DNA of 64,000 nucleotides, taken from contig JALIRH010000010.1 of assembly GCA_023055505.1 (NCBI GenBank), positions 3,907,501 through 3,971,500 on the forward strand. The letters are read 5' to 3'. The translations under genes and the position numbers were made by a program. Every line of letters begins with the position of its first letter. The stretch's first letter is position 1. The notes below the pieces were generated by a model. It was not told the origin of the DNA, did no database searches, and saw nothing but the letters and a program-made list of their open reading frames with translations. The stretch comes from Callipepla californica brunnescens. Lineage: Eukaryota; Chordata; Aves; Galliformes; Odontophoridae. Of the stretch, positions 13,601 to 28,600 are shown piece by piece.

Positions 13601-16600
13601 TCTGGAATGATTGTATTATTGTTGTTACTGTTATTTTTATTTTATTTCTTTTAAATTTCCTATTCCTGGAGCACCACACAGGGCTTCCCCCTCTCCTGCA
13701 ACTTCTCCTTCCCTCACCCAGTTTGATTCTTGCATCTGTCATAGCATGAGATTTTTTTTTTCTTCTTTGCTCCTCCATCTGTTTCACTGATAACACAATA
13801 ATCAGTATTTTGGTTATTTTGTCCTGTTTAGCATTTGTTGTAATCAAGGAAGAAAAAATCTTTCTAAGATACCAAGGGAAAACAACTCACAAACAAAACA
13901 ATAAAAGCACCTCTACTACTGGATTGTAGAAGGTGAGAGCTTGCTGTCTGGAGGAAGAGGGAATGAACTTTTTAGTGCTTGCTTTACCCCTTTCTAGATT
14001 TAAAACAAATGCTATGTTATAATAAATCCTGATTGTTAGATTTTACTGTCTCCTTCACAGCTAATATAAAGGAAAATACCGGTATAGTTGGGTGAAGGAA
14101 GAAATCTGTATTTAGGATTGATGGTTTGCATGCTCAAAGGAAAGAAACTTGCCCTTAGGTACATTGGGCAGAAGTGGAATTAGAACGCTAGGATGGGTTC
14201 TTTTTCTTTTTCTTTTTTTCCTGTATGTGTGTTTTCCCCTCCTTTGTTTTTAGAACTGTATGTTCTTTAACCTAAATTTTCGTATATATTACATGATATA
14301 TTAATACTGATGATTTGTAGGCATATGATATAGATAGACTCCCTAACTGTGTATGTTGTTCAGGAGACCCCTTTGTGTCCAATTTCACTGTAGCAGCAAG
14401 AATGTAAGCCGTTAGGATAGTCTGTGGGGTTAGGCTGGAGTGCTTCAGAAATGCTGAATCACTCTGAAGGAGGGGAGAATAGTAGAAGTTATGCATGTGT
14501 GTGAAAAATGAGGCTAAGCTAGAGAAGTACAGTTACGTAAAATGATTTGAAATAAAATCTGCTTTTGTCTAAAAATCTCTTCATAAAATTAAGAGTCTGC
14601 AACCTGCTTCACTTCACTTCACTGAAGAGCTGGCTAACAGAACAGCGGACTGACAAATCCAGAATATTAAAGTGCTTTCTTATCTCTCATCTGCTCTATC
14701 TCCTTCTACTTCTGAATTTGTTGGAACACCATTAGAAGAGGGGATACGTAATCTAAAATGTTGGTAGAATCTCTCCCGTTCGTTCTTGTTTTTTTCCAAG
14801 AACATTTCCTTGCTGTGAGCAGAAATGCATGTTCTGCATGGCTTTGACTTGGTGAAATGGTCGCTCTCCAGGGAGGACAGAGTTGTAGCGTGTGGTCTAC
14901 TTTATTTTTAGGCACTAAAAAAATATTTTGAATATTCGATGCTTGAAGACTCTCCAGCCTGAACACCTCTGTTTCCTTATGGTTAAGGCTGACTTTTCTT
15001 CTGAAGTTATTTTTAGTGTGAAATACTAAAAAATGAGTGCCTTTATTTATGCTGAAGAAGCTTGCGAGAAACCCGAAACTTGCTGAAAAACACTGAGTCA
15101 TCTGTGTTCTGCTTGTGTGTCATTCTGAACTTCTGCAGGTAGAAGCAGCCTTTTGATAAGCTCTTGATTGAACCACACAGCTGCTTTGATACGTTTGCAC
15201 AGATTGCATATACAGCTTGTTAGGACAGAGGGGGAAGACCGCACAGGCCGCAACTTGGCACAGAATGTTATAGGAGCAAATCCTTGTGATGGTGATCAGA
15301 GGGAAAACCTCTGGTTTTGAGGTCACAGTTCAGGGCAAACAGCAAATTTTGAGTGGAAAAAAGCTTGAATTAAATCATAAGTCATAAGGAAGCAATGTAT
15401 TTTACATCTTCGTAATTCTTCGTGTAGTTTTGGAAAATGGATGTGAAGACAACAATGGCTGAAAGAAATATGTGATAGTAATATGTAGCAAATGAAATTC
15501 TGAAGGCAGTTCTATCCCCCCCAAAATTCTTGTGCCATTTTCCGGGGATTTCTTTGTTTTCTTCTGTTCAGATCAGTTGTTAGTAGTTTAAAAAAGAAAA
15601 TATTTCTGCCAGGCTTAACGCTGTGTTTTCTGCCTTTACCCTGTTTGAAAGGTTGAGGTACTGATAAGTCCCAATTCGTGAGACTTGGCTTCTTTCTTGG
15701 TACACAGCATGCCCGACTTGGAGGAGGCGACCTCAAAATGAAAGGAAAACAGTTCTATTGTAGCCATAGTGAAGGAGGTGGTATTGAGGAGAAAACAGAC
15801 CTGTTTCATAAAACTTGGGAGAATGTTTATGGTTGATAACCTCTGAAAAGATGGCATGGTGTGAGGTCTTAGTGAAATCCAGAGAGAATCATATGCATTA
15901 CTGTCTTCCCTTTGCCTGTCTTAAGACAAGTCGTTGCTTTAAATCCTCTTGTAATGAAAACATTACAGTTCCCATTTAGATAATCAAATTAATGAGTTAA
16001 CTTTATGTAGCTTTGGTATGAGTTTAATGGACTGCTGGGGAGTCTTTGTTGTATTTCAGCTGATGTTTGCATTTTTGTCAGAATTTTCGGTGCTGCAGCT
16101 CCAATTCCAAGTAGTTGCAAAGGGAAGGTTACGTGTGCATTGTCTTCATTCCATATTGAGTTTATATTAATACAAAGGGCTTACGTGCACCCTGCAGCTT
16201 CAGTAGTTACTGACAAGAGGGTTGAAGCTGGTCTTCCTATCTTCTGAGAGTAGAAGGATATCTGCTTTATCCAAACTTCTCCTCAAATATGAGGGCTGCT
16301 CCAAAAGAAATGCCTCCTATTTTACCACGATGGCCTTTGACCTCAGAGGCGGATGTTGGTGCTACTGCAGTAGAGATGTTCCTGCAAATGTTCCACTACC
16401 CTTAGTTGCCGTGTGACAGATGGCAGCAGAGGGGCAATCTGACAAAATGGTGCCTGGCATAAAAGTGCATGAGAAGCAAAGGTGTGTCACTGAATCTCCA
16501 TGTGGAAAAAAATTCCCCCCTGCTGATATTCATTGATGCCTACTGAACATTGGAGTATCGCAAAGTTTGCACCAGGTGGGTCCTGCAAATGCTCACACGG

Positions 16601-19600
16601 GAGCAGAAAGAACACCATATGCAAGCAAGTCTTTCAGGACCATTGAACCAATATGAGGCCGAATGTGACTGTTTCCTGGATCACATCATTTTATGTCTTC
16701 CCATATTTGGTTTCTAGCTGAAATGTTGGCTGTGATATTTGTGAGAAGGAAATGTATATGTTCTGCCTAGTATTTATAGGCAGTTAGGTACCACAGGAAA
16801 GTGATCCAGGGCATGGATGCACTAGTTTAGAGAGTCTTGTTAGCAAAGCCTGGAGAGAGAGAGGTGATTTTTTAGAGGCCAGTGTCAGCACTTCGTGTGA
16901 CTGAGCATCATGCTGTGAGGGAATGGTGGCTTGCTGGTACTGCCATCAGAAGGAAGGTCCCGATTGAGAAGTGTTTTGATTGAATAAAATCAAATAAAAA
17001 TAAAATTAGATTCCTGATTCCAGAGTAGGGATGCTGGAGTCCTCTGCTCAGCTACTAGAATGAGAGAACTTTTGGCCCTTATTTCAGTCAACGTGCAAAT
17101 AAAGAGCTTATCTCGTGGGTGTCATTATCTCTATGAATATAGCAGTAGACCTATAGGTGGTATCAGTCAGTTAAACAATGCTGTGACATTTGTGTAAAGA
17201 CGACAGATTTCAGTATTTTTGCATTCAGAGTACTGTTACTGTGAAGTTCACTTCTTGTAGTGATAGTTATACAATTCCTGAAAACCTGGCAAATGGGAAT
17301 TGTGGACAAATCATGGTCAAGCAGTTAACAAAAACGAGCTTTTGAGTTGTGGCATGGATCAGTAGAACTTAAGACTTCAGTTAGAAACTTCTACTCCTTT
17401 CACATCTTGAAACTTACAGAAAGCTAACGATTGATGTGAAAGAAACTGGAATTCTTTATGTATACATACAGATTTTTGATGTAGAAATAAAACAGATGCT
17501 GCATTGCACAAAAAGCTACAGTGCTCTTGGGGCACTTCTAATATGAAGAATCTGACTACCTAGATCAGTAAACAAAATATTCTCTATGTGTTTTTATTTT
17601 TATTTTTTTTCCTAACTTGGGAGAGAGGAGAATGTTCAAAGATTCTCACCCTTCTTCAGCTCATTCCTGTATCAGCACATCTTTGCTGCAGAAAAATTGC
17701 ACTGAGTGTTGCTGCTTTGCAGTTGAGGCAGCCTACACCCGTCAGAGCAGGCACCTCTGCAGAGAGTTTAAAATAATAAGCACGTACAGAGGTGGTCAGT
17801 CTCCTGTGTACGTAAGTAAAGAACGTGCATTAAAGTGTTACACAGGATGCAGTGTAACGCGCGTATCCAAGGAGCACCAATTTTCAGATTATACTTGAGG
17901 CACTGCATTACACAGTAGCTGATAAGAGAATACTGTGAAATGATTCTGGTATATACCTTATCACAGATAATTTTCTGAAGTGCTGCTTCCCATCATGATG
18001 ATACACAGCCATTGTAGTGGCTAAAGCTCTGGTGGCAGCTCGCCGGTGGCTTTCTGTTCTGGTCTGTGACAGGAAAAACGTCAGTTTCAGGATGAAACAG
18101 TTTCATTACCTTTATCTGATTTCTGGCTCATAGCTTTCATACGTGGTTATACGTTATTAAACTGTATGAACAAGATCAGTATTTCACCGCAGCAGTGGAG
18201 TATGGTGTTCACCTGAATTCAAAGCAGTGCTTTTGCTGAACGGCAGGGATTTAAAACCTGGTGTTCTTTTTATAACCAATGGTTTGAGCTGAGTGTGCTG
18301 GAGAATGTGCCCTACTGCAGGGTGCCAAATCACCTTGTCAGCTGCTTTACAGTAATTGCTTATGTGTACAGGCTTGCATGTATTGTAAGTGAAGCACTGT
18401 AATAGATGTTCAAAAGTAATTGCTTTCAGAAATAGCACTAATATTATTTTTAATACTACCGAATGAATCTTTTTTTTCTGGTGATACTCTCACCTGAGAA
18501 TAGGAGTCACTTTAAATAGCTTTAAGTTGCAGAAATGGTTGATGGGTTAGAAATTACAGTGAAGAATGTTACACGTATCACCAGATGGGCTTGAGTGGAC
18601 AAAATAAAGCTATAGCAGATCGGACAGGGTGTGTACCTCTCTGTCTTGAAGAGTAGATGTCCAGGGAGGGATATGCGGTGTACCAGTCATGGGATGCTAT
18701 TGTCTAGAGTGATTTTCCCGTCCTTCAGCAATTCCTGAATCAGGGCCAGAATTTGTCATTTGGATTTAATAGAACTCGATAGAATTCCTGATCTTTAGAT
18801 TGGAATTCTAGAATGGTTTCTTTTTAATATGCATGAGCTTTTGGTATCTGTGACATCTTGTGCAGAAGTTTCAGGTTTTTCACAGATTTCAAAAGCTGAA
18901 GACGTAATAACAAACATTCCACAAGCACATTGTTTTGTTATTTGTGTTATCCTATGCACTTAAGCATTTGCACTTTTTGAAAGTAAATATATTAAAGTGT
19001 TTTAGTTACTAGGTTTATAATTGGCGTTTAAAACAACGGTAGTGACAAAACCAGAAAAGTACTTCGTAGAATACTAAGTGCTTGCTGTCTCTCTTAGATG
19101 ATTATTTAGCCTTGATGCTGCTTCTGTCCTATCAAGTGTTTGAAAAGAGTAGCTATTTTAAGTCATGCTTAGTCTGTTAGAGGAGGTGAAAGAAATGCTG
19201 CACCAGGACCAAACTGAAAAGTTACTCTGTTTTTGTCTCAGCTGATCCTGGAAAAAGTGATCACTTTTGACGTTACTTTTCTGTCCAACGTAATCTAGTG
19301 GTAATGTTTGGGATCACTTTTCTTTTTGTGTAAATTTCATCCTTGAAACAGGCTCTCTCCATCTAGTCTCCTGCTTCTATTTATACTCGAACTGTTTCAA
19401 CCTGGTAATTCAGAGCATCTGCAAGCTCACCTTGCCAGCCCAGTGTTATTTCAGCAAGTTGCTGAACTGCTGAGACAACCTCTCCATTACAAAAAAGAAA
19501 AGAAAAAACCTACACACAAAAACCCCATCAAAATATCAGTGCCTGATACTGGTTTGCTTCCCTATTACTGCAGATACCAACCACCTAGCAATATTGCTTT

Positions 19601-22600
19601 TAAACTTATTGTTTAAAGTTTTTATATTTTTTAATAAAGGGAAAAAAACCACAACAACCTAGGCTTTGAACAGGGGCTATTTATTACTGAATTCTTTTTG
19701 TCACCATACATTTTTGTTGTTGTTTTCTTTTGTTTTTGTTTTGCTTTGCCTGTTTTCAAAGATTTGTAAAGTATCTTAGTTGTAAGGTAAATTATAGTTC
19801 TGGGGGAAAAGAGCGATAAACAAAGGAAGCACCAAAGCCAAATTTAGATGCCCTGGTAACTTTCAGAAATAGATTTTTAAATTGACATTGAAGAGTTTTA
19901 TAAAATATGAATATGTTTGCTGAGGAAAACCAAGATGAAAGTCAGCGCTACTCCTGTAGTGCACGAATGGAAGAGGAACAGAAAGGAATCGTTATCTATG
20001 GAAACAATTCCAAAGGTAAGCCAGAGTGACAGGTCTTGCGGGTTGTAAAAGGTAACCTTGGTATCATCTCAGTTACACAATAAACAGGCAGGACTTCTTG
20101 TGTTGTGTGATGCACCTGAGTATTTACTGTGGCGTTTAATTATAAAGTCATATTCTTTCGTCTTTTGGTTAGAGGGCACAGTATTCCAACTAAATGTAGT
20201 TACTTATTTTGTTTCTTATTGGTATATAAGTAAGCATGATTTGATTAGTGAATATTGATCAGCGAAGTTCAGATGCAGTCTGTTTCTCCCTGCTGGAACA
20301 CTCTCTTCAGAAGAAGAAATTCTTGGACCGCCTTTGCTTATTTTTCTAAGAAGCAGCTGGGGGTGTTCTGGATGTCTGTTGTAAGTGACATCAAGGTGTA
20401 CAAAAAATGTACTGAAGCATGCCTTCCCTACAATTGTGAAAAATTGAATATTATTAAGGTTAACTGCCTATGTGAGACTAGCTGATGTCATTTTGTTTGT
20501 TTGTTTTGAGTAGAATCAGTCTCCTATATATTGGTTTGGTTATAATGCCAGATATAAAGCCTTTAATTGGTTATTTTGAAGTAAGTCCTTCATAATGTGT
20601 ATTACGAGCTTTGTCCCAATTTTCTTAGAAGCGTTGTATCACAAATGCTTTAATTATTTTGGGCCTTTTAAGATGAATGAATGCAATAAACATAATTAAA
20701 AGAACAGTATACTGTGTTACTTAGGCTTTTGTTACACGGCCATCAAGCTGTGACAAAAATAGATATTTATATGAATCTGGTTGTTTGGGAGAAAATGAGC
20801 ATGGTTTCCGTAACTTGTTTTACAGATTTTAGTCACAAATACTTCTTGCATATAAAGCTCAATTATTCTTTCTGACAACTTACAGTGTTTTGCAAAGCTC
20901 TATAGTATTGCTGTGTATTCATGTTTACAGGCTGTACATCTGGCCCAGGCAAGTTTCCAGATTGAGGCCTTTGGTTCCAAATTCATCCTTGACCTCACTT
21001 TGAATAAGTAAGTGCACTATTTGAGGTTTCTTTCTTTCCTGTTCTAATTGTCTTCAACTTACAGTACAAGGTCAGGGCATGTGAAATTCCAGATCTACAG
21101 AAAACTATGCTGTTGTCCAAGGGTATTAATATATAACAACATGGAGCCTTTTCTAAGCAAGATTGCTATTTCCCTTTCTGGCATCCATAATACACCTTTA
21201 CAACTCAGGAAGGATAATGTACTTAAAGGTGATAAATATATAAATTGATAGTTTGGTCCTCAGAAGCCTGAACGTAGTAGTGAAAGTTAAAGGCTTTTAA
21301 AGCTGATATTTTACGTTTAAATTTGTAAAGCTGTCTTTATGTTAATACGCATTCAGTAATTGAATTCCTACAATGAGGGATTTAAAAATCTGTAGTTCAA
21401 TTCAACCATAATTAAATTGCTGGTTGTTAGAAGTTGATGCTACCAGTCTTCATGGTAATTAAAAAAGACCCTTGATGATTAAGAATAAAAAATAGCATTT
21501 TCTGTGTGTATTTTCTGTGGAATTTTTAAAAACGTCTCTTTACATCAGAATAGTTACGGAATGGATGACTTTACTGCCTGTGGTTTCTAAAGCTGTGTGA
21601 TATCACCATAAACCACGGTAACGTACAGCGAACATTCTTCGCATGTAGTAGTGAGATGATGGGCAGGGGTTAGTAACTTAACCCGGATTGGTACAGTATT
21701 ATTTCCGTGCTCGCTGTATCTGCAGAATGTTACAGAAAATGATATGTCCAGCATTTCTGTGTGTATCCTGGTGCAGCATCGTTCAGCGTACTGGACTGTG
21801 GCTAGAGGTGTTTGTCATTGTCTTTGTTGTTTCATTTACGTGTCTGCTCCGATTCAGGACAGTAATATGTGTATTCATTTCTGGACACCGTGCACTTGAA
21901 AGCGTAAAGACAAGATGCGTGTGCATGTCAGTGGCTTACTACTCTCCATGTATAGATGGAGAAATTTCAGTAGCACCAGCATTTGAAAGGCGTCAATTTT
22001 CTTGTTTTTGATGGTTTTTTTTGATGATAAGGTAGTGATGAACTGTCACGTAGAAGTTATTTTAATTGTTCAAGTTGCCATGTGGGAATGTTGCAAATAT
22101 TTCTAAAACTTAATGATCTGGAAAATGTATTATTGTCACTGTAATCATGAAGTTCCTAATGAAGTTGGGAGTCTTAGTGGTTTGACTGCACCCGAAGGTA
22201 CAGCCTGGAATGTATTTACCAGTAAACCATTTTAGGTAACTCTCTGGTCTAGAAGGTCTAACTTGTAATAAAGGTCAGTGTTGGCTTAGTTGTTTATATC
22301 ACTTCTGTTTATGTGTCCTCAGCTAGAGATAGGGAACTGTTTGTCTAAAAATGGGAAGAGAGCTTCTGTGTCCCTGAAAGTTTGCACTGATAGTTTAAAA
22401 ATAACGTAGAAGTATAAAATCAATACCAAATGATAGGTAAAATAATCTTTCATTATTGCATGGAAGTGCATTTGCAGCTTCTGATGTCATTGGGCATTTT
22501 TGCACATTAATGGGAACATAGAGAAGTGATATACAGCACTGTCCTAACGCCTGATTTATATATTAAAACAAATCAAAACCATCAGGAAACAAAAACAAAA

Positions 22601-25600
22601 CTTTGAAACTGTGTTCAGTAATGAACAATATTTTTTTTCCTCAGACAGTACTGTCAGTTTATGTAAAGAATGTGTGTACTTAATAATCCCATTGTATCTG
22701 ATATGATATATCTAATATATAGAGAATATTTTTTTTCATTTTTGTACGATGCTGTAAGAAAATGCTTGAGGTGCTGCTGAATTGCTTTCTATCAGTCCAT
22801 CTCCAGCAACGTGTGAAAGGAAAAAGTTGCAAAAAAAAAAATTGCAGTCCGTCAGCTGTAGGATAAGCAAACCAAGAGTTTCTGTGGGTAACTCGTGTCC
22901 TGTTCAGAGTTACCAGTACTTATGTTCTGATGTTGTACTAAAACACATCAGAGAGAAATGCTGCAAAAAAGCAGTGAGTTGCAGACACGTACCTGGTGTT
23001 TTTCAGTGATGAGGGCAGTTGTCTGTATTGTCTTTGGAGCTGTAGTTTTTTGTCTGATAGTTTTGCAAGAGCCTCTAGGTGAAGGGTTCCCCCCCGCTGG
23101 GGGCTGGAGCCATGACAGAGCCTTCACCGATAGGAATTCTGCAGGCTGAGGAACAAATAAGCAATAAGTAGCTCAGTTACTGTGTTTGATCCTGTCATTA
23201 AAGCTATGATAAAAACGTGTTTTATAATATTATGGGTATGTGCATGTTTGTGCAGTGTTGTGCAGTGTTCTACCACTTACTGTTCCAGCAGTGCAGCAGG
23301 AGGCAGCACCAGTCCCACCACTGACCAGGAGCTTTCCTTCTTGGCTTAACATCTCACATTTTTCTCAGCAGTATTTCAGCTCCTCGTCATCTGCCTCTGT
23401 CATTCCTCCTAGAATTTTCCAAATCAGTCTTTTAAATAGTTTTATTTTTTGTTCTCAGTTTTTCCACCATCTCACCTCGCTCTTTTTGGCAGAAATTTGT
23501 AAGGTTAAAACAAATGTGCACACACACACACTTTAATATAAGTTCTGTAGGAGAGAACTTACAATGGCAGCCATAAAAAATAACTTCAGAGTGCCTGACT
23601 TTCAAGCACACAAGTTTTGGATTTCTCTGTAGTAATGAAGCGATGTATGTTGCTGTGCAGTGAATGGCTATCAGTAAAGTCACGGACATTACAGCTTGTT
23701 TCAACGGGATACAAGAAACTCAGGCTACTTCCTGTGTGAAACCCCACTTTAAGTGCTGATATCAAAGCTGTTGAGAAGCATGTTTGTGCATGGAGCACAG
23801 TGGGAGCCTCTGAGATGTCTTAAAGAATTTGGTTGTAACAAACTATCAAAAAGCTGAGAGGTGCTGTTTGGCTTATTAAAATGCAGATGGTGTTGTAAAT
23901 GTTAGCCTTCTTGTCAGGCCACTTGCTGTAGTGTTGAAAGTACTTTCTTCTGTGCATTCTTTATCCTAGAGTTAATTAAGTGTGGATATGAGACACTTCT
24001 AAACAGAGTCCTGAATGGTGGTCAGCTGAGATAGGAGTACAGGTGCTGGACTGGTGGACTGTGATGGCCACAAGCGTGGGGTGTGACAGATACATGTATG
24101 AGCAAATAAGGAAATGCTGTAAAAATCTGCATGGCAGAATGAGGATGTTTATTGCTTTTCCCAGCTACAGACATCAAAGAAAGGAGGTGCTTCTCACAAA
24201 AGACAAAATGTAGATCTTGTCACAGGACACTGCGTGTTATTACGCTGTTTACAAGAGTTTTAAAGGATCGGTTGGAAAACCTTACAGGAAAAGAAATTAT
24301 GCAGAAATTCAAAACAGTTATACCAATTCCAGTTTAGGAAGTCCTAGCATCACAGATAGCTCAGTGCTGAGATAGCTCCATCCTGAGAAAACCCTGACAC
24401 TGAAGAAATAGAGCATGTAGTGAGTTCTGTGCAAGGAAAGGAAATCTAAGTTTCTGTTACGTGTTTTTAAAGATAAAAGAGCCCACAACAACTTGTTTTG
24501 AATTGAAGGAAGCTGTTAGACCATTCTGACAAAGATGGCATCCCTCAACCTTACGTCAGAGGGTGATAAAATTCATACTGATAATTCAAAGTCATCTGTT
24601 TTCCCTGCTGATTGTGGAAGATATGGATCAATTAAAATGCAATACTGAATGAATTTGAACCACGGTTTAAATAAAATCTTTATTTTGTCAATAGCTCTAC
24701 TAGGAATACTCTGTCATAATGAATTAGACTGAAGAATTTTCCATATTATAGACCTCATTTTCTGTAATATTGCCTAGCAGCTCATTTCTTCAGAGCCTTT
24801 CAAGTAGTGCTTTTTAAAGAGTTATCTTCAGTGCTGGTAAGAGGGTAAGAGGAAGTTCTGGTGGAAACTGAGCAAGATGCTGTTCTTAACAGCCTGAAAA
24901 ACTCCTCAAACTACTGCTTTTAAAATGCTTGATGAATTAACCATCAAAATATAGGGATTGGTGTCAACCAAAGTAGAAGCTCCTAGTTTAAGGAGATGAC
25001 TGTTCTTTTCCAATTGTATATGTAAACTTAGTATTTCCTGTGGGAAATGCTGAGTAAAAAATGCCCTTGCAATACTTTGGTTAATTTTGACAAAACGTAA
25101 TCATCAGAAACTTTATTGCTAAATATGCTGCTGTAAATGATTTGTGAATCTACCAACTAATAGGTGGTAGACTGTGTTGTATTCGGCAGAAGGATTGTTC
25201 CCAAATTAAAGGTGCATTTAGTTCACAGCGTGGTGTTTGGGAAGCATATCGTCAATGGCAGGCCCCAGCTTTCTTTGGGGGGTGTTTGGAGGGTTTCTGT
25301 TGATGTGCCTTGTATCCAGCACGTCCACAAGACAGTAGAGCTGGAAAGTCAGTGATGATGGAAGTGAATGGTCTACTGGAAAAGCATGTCTACTGCATGC
25401 TTTCTTTATGTATGTGAAATACATGCAGGAATGTTCTGTCATAAGTATATAATGTTGGATACTCTGTAGGGCTTTGTTTACTACCTAGATGAGGGAGCCC
25501 TTTATAGCTGGAAGTCATGTGAAGCTGAAGGCTGGAGAAGGACATAACTAAGTTACAAGAGTAGCCCAGCTGAAACCCAGGAGAATAACACTGAGTTCTG

Positions 25601-28600
25601 GAGAGATCCTGTGAAGGATGGACAAAACAACTTTTGAGCAGCTCTTACGTCGCATGCAGTGGGACAATTCTAAGGGGCAAATCTTGTCATTAAGCTGCTT
25701 ATGGCTGTGAATCTGGATACAGTAGGAGACTGCTCACTGCAAGTCTAACTGAATGCCAAAAGCTCTGGAGAGTAGTGAAAGCTGTTCTGAGGACATCATC
25801 TTTAAATCCTCCGACAGCCACGTATCATGGATTTAAAGATAAATCTCCTTGATTTGGAAACAGATAAATACAGATGCTGTCACTGGTTTGAGGAAACCCA
25901 GTGGAACTTGAAATTCCAAATGAAAGCGGGAATGTCTTTAAGAATCTCAGAGCAAACAGAAAAAGTACTAGTAATCTTAAGGTCTGTATTAAACAAATGC
26001 TCAAAATCAAAACAATGACTCTGGCCTTTGCATGCAATACTAGCTTATAAGGCAAGGAATATAAACAACTAACTTTAAGACTTTAGCTTTCAGCTGTGGA
26101 GAACTACGCGTTACAGTGTGAATGTGACTTGTGCAAGCACAGCTGTTTTATGCTTTGTGTGTCAGTTCGACCTCACCTCCTGAGATTAACCTCCTCTATA
26201 CTGTATGAAGCTGTGGTTGGCTGTGATCAAAGACTAATCAAAGCATTTACTGAGCACAGTTACAAGCACAGGATGATTGAGGTTGAAGTGGGAACAGTTG
26301 AAACCACTTGGTTAAGGCTGTTTCTAGTTCAGGATAGCACTAGGTTTTAACCTAGAATGGAATTTTCCATTTTCCCTCTTGTGTTGCATCCCATCTTGTT
26401 TTTACCATCCCTTTAAGTAGTTGAGGACAGCAGTCCTTATACTTCATAATAATCGCGAAAAAGGCAAAGAAGTAAAGGATGTTATCAACACTCTTAGGTG
26501 CTTTGTGTGTATAATCCTCTTTAGAAGCTTCGAACCTTGTCACATCAAATGCAGTGAATGTTTGTACTGAAGTCAAGCACTTGTGCTTTTCAGAGTGTTT
26601 GTGTTTTCTTGCAGAAAAGGCATGGTTCACCATGATGCATATTGAGAAAGTCAAAATGATTTTATGCAGCTGAATTTATTTTTAAATCAGCACTTCAAAT
26701 GTGTATGCATTTAAATACTGCTATCAAAATGAAGGTTAAAACAAATGATGAGAGACCTCAGTAATTATTCATGGCTATTGCTGTTTCTTTTGCCCATACT
26801 GTGATCTCTCAGTGCTTTGATAAAGGACTTTTAAGAGAACCACTGGTAACTGACTTCAGCAGGATGCCTGATAAGTGCAGGATGAAGAATTGATTTTGTG
26901 AGCCATTCCTAACAGTCAGTGTTATCAGGACTGCTGATAGGGTATCTTGTTTTGAGACGTTATTGTAAGTACCGGTTAGTCGTGAATTCCTATCAGAACT
27001 ATTTTGTTGCACCAGGCTTTCATCAGAATGATGGCTTTTATTCATAGCAGTAGTTTTTATATCTTTATCACTGTCAGATGCTTTCACGACTTTCACAGTC
27101 ACAGACTTTTCTGTTTGCAGGGCTCTTCGATACCTTAAAAATGCTGAGAAGTCAAGCAGGGTACAATTGATACAGATATACTGTTGACTTCAGGACAGTT
27201 GTGTATATATTTGTCCATTCTTGCATATAATGTATATAATTTATGTATATGTGTGTTTGAAAATAATAGTGAACTAAGCATAAACATCAAAAGTTATGGT
27301 TATGGGCAGCTAGCAAAATTCTGGTCACTGGATTTTTGTGTATTCAAGATAATCATCCTGCGAGACTGAAATAGGATTGGAGAATGGAACGTGCTCTGTC
27401 TCCTCGTAATCAAACCTCCTCCTGGGCACAGGCTGCTTGGTTTGTTTTTTAGCTAATTTGCAAGGAAAGAAAAAATGGTTTGAGGATTCTAACTGAAGCA
27501 TTAACGTGGCTGTATAAAGAATGTTTCTCATGTTGATGTTTCTTTTTTGTTTTTGCTTTGACAGCGATTTGTTATCTTCCAATTATGTGGAGATTCACTA
27601 TGAAGATGGGAAGCAGAAGTTTTCTAAGGTACTGTGCTTTTAAAATGCAGCAGAATGGCATTTCTGAGTAAACACTGCCAATAATGATTTTAAAAAGGGT
27701 CAAAACACCACAAGCCTTTTTATAGGCACATAAGGAAGCTCATCTGGGCCGGGGTAGGAAATAGGCAGTGATGGATGATCCGGGTAGTGCTGCAACAGTT
27801 ATGCCTTGTGAAATGTAGGGGACAGAGGGATTTAAGTCACTGTTAGTGTAGTCTTTACTACATGGACTTAGCATACATTGCAGGAGGAATAGAGAGTGCG
27901 AATATCAGATGTACAAACAGAAAACTTGCGGTGACTTTTCTTTGTAAGAATTACACAGTTGGGAAACAGAAAATGAAAAACTTAACCACTGGAGTCAGTA
28001 GAAAGCTAGCATGTTACATGATGTGGAATTAATTTAGTTTTTCAAACTGGCTCCTAAGTTGAATTCAGTGCCAATGAGCTACTGATCCAGTGACCAAGAG
28101 ATAAAGTTATGCAACATAGTTTAGCACTAAGGAAGTCAGAATCAACTTTTGATTGTATTAACAACATGAAGACTGGTAGGTTCACAGGGAGATTATTCAA
28201 TACATTTCCAGGGACTGGCGTATTTCATAAATGAGATAAATGCTGGAACGTTTGTTGTGAGCTTACTGTACGTGAAACACGCCTGTATCTGGAGTGGATA
28301 GCAAGCAGTCGTGTTACATTTATGCCTTCAGTGAAGGGGGACTATTTTGGCCAAATATTAAACACCTCATTATTTTGCCCTTGCTATAAAGAATTACGAA
28401 TAAAATGGAATAGATTAGCTCAAAATGAAACAATTACAGTGCAACATAATTATTGCAATGAATTGTTTCGTATTCTACTGAAAATAAATCATTATACTAA
28501 GGAAGTGATCCTGTTTCGTTAAGAATCAGTACTGTGCAGAATGGGCAAAAAAGCTAAGTGATGCAAGAGCAGAATTCCCTGTGGAATTTGCACCAACTCA

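Noticed and set aside
23432..23798. Overlapping minus-strand open frames in intron 3
   Set aside because: No family resemblance, and they overlap a CA microsatellite; likely chance.
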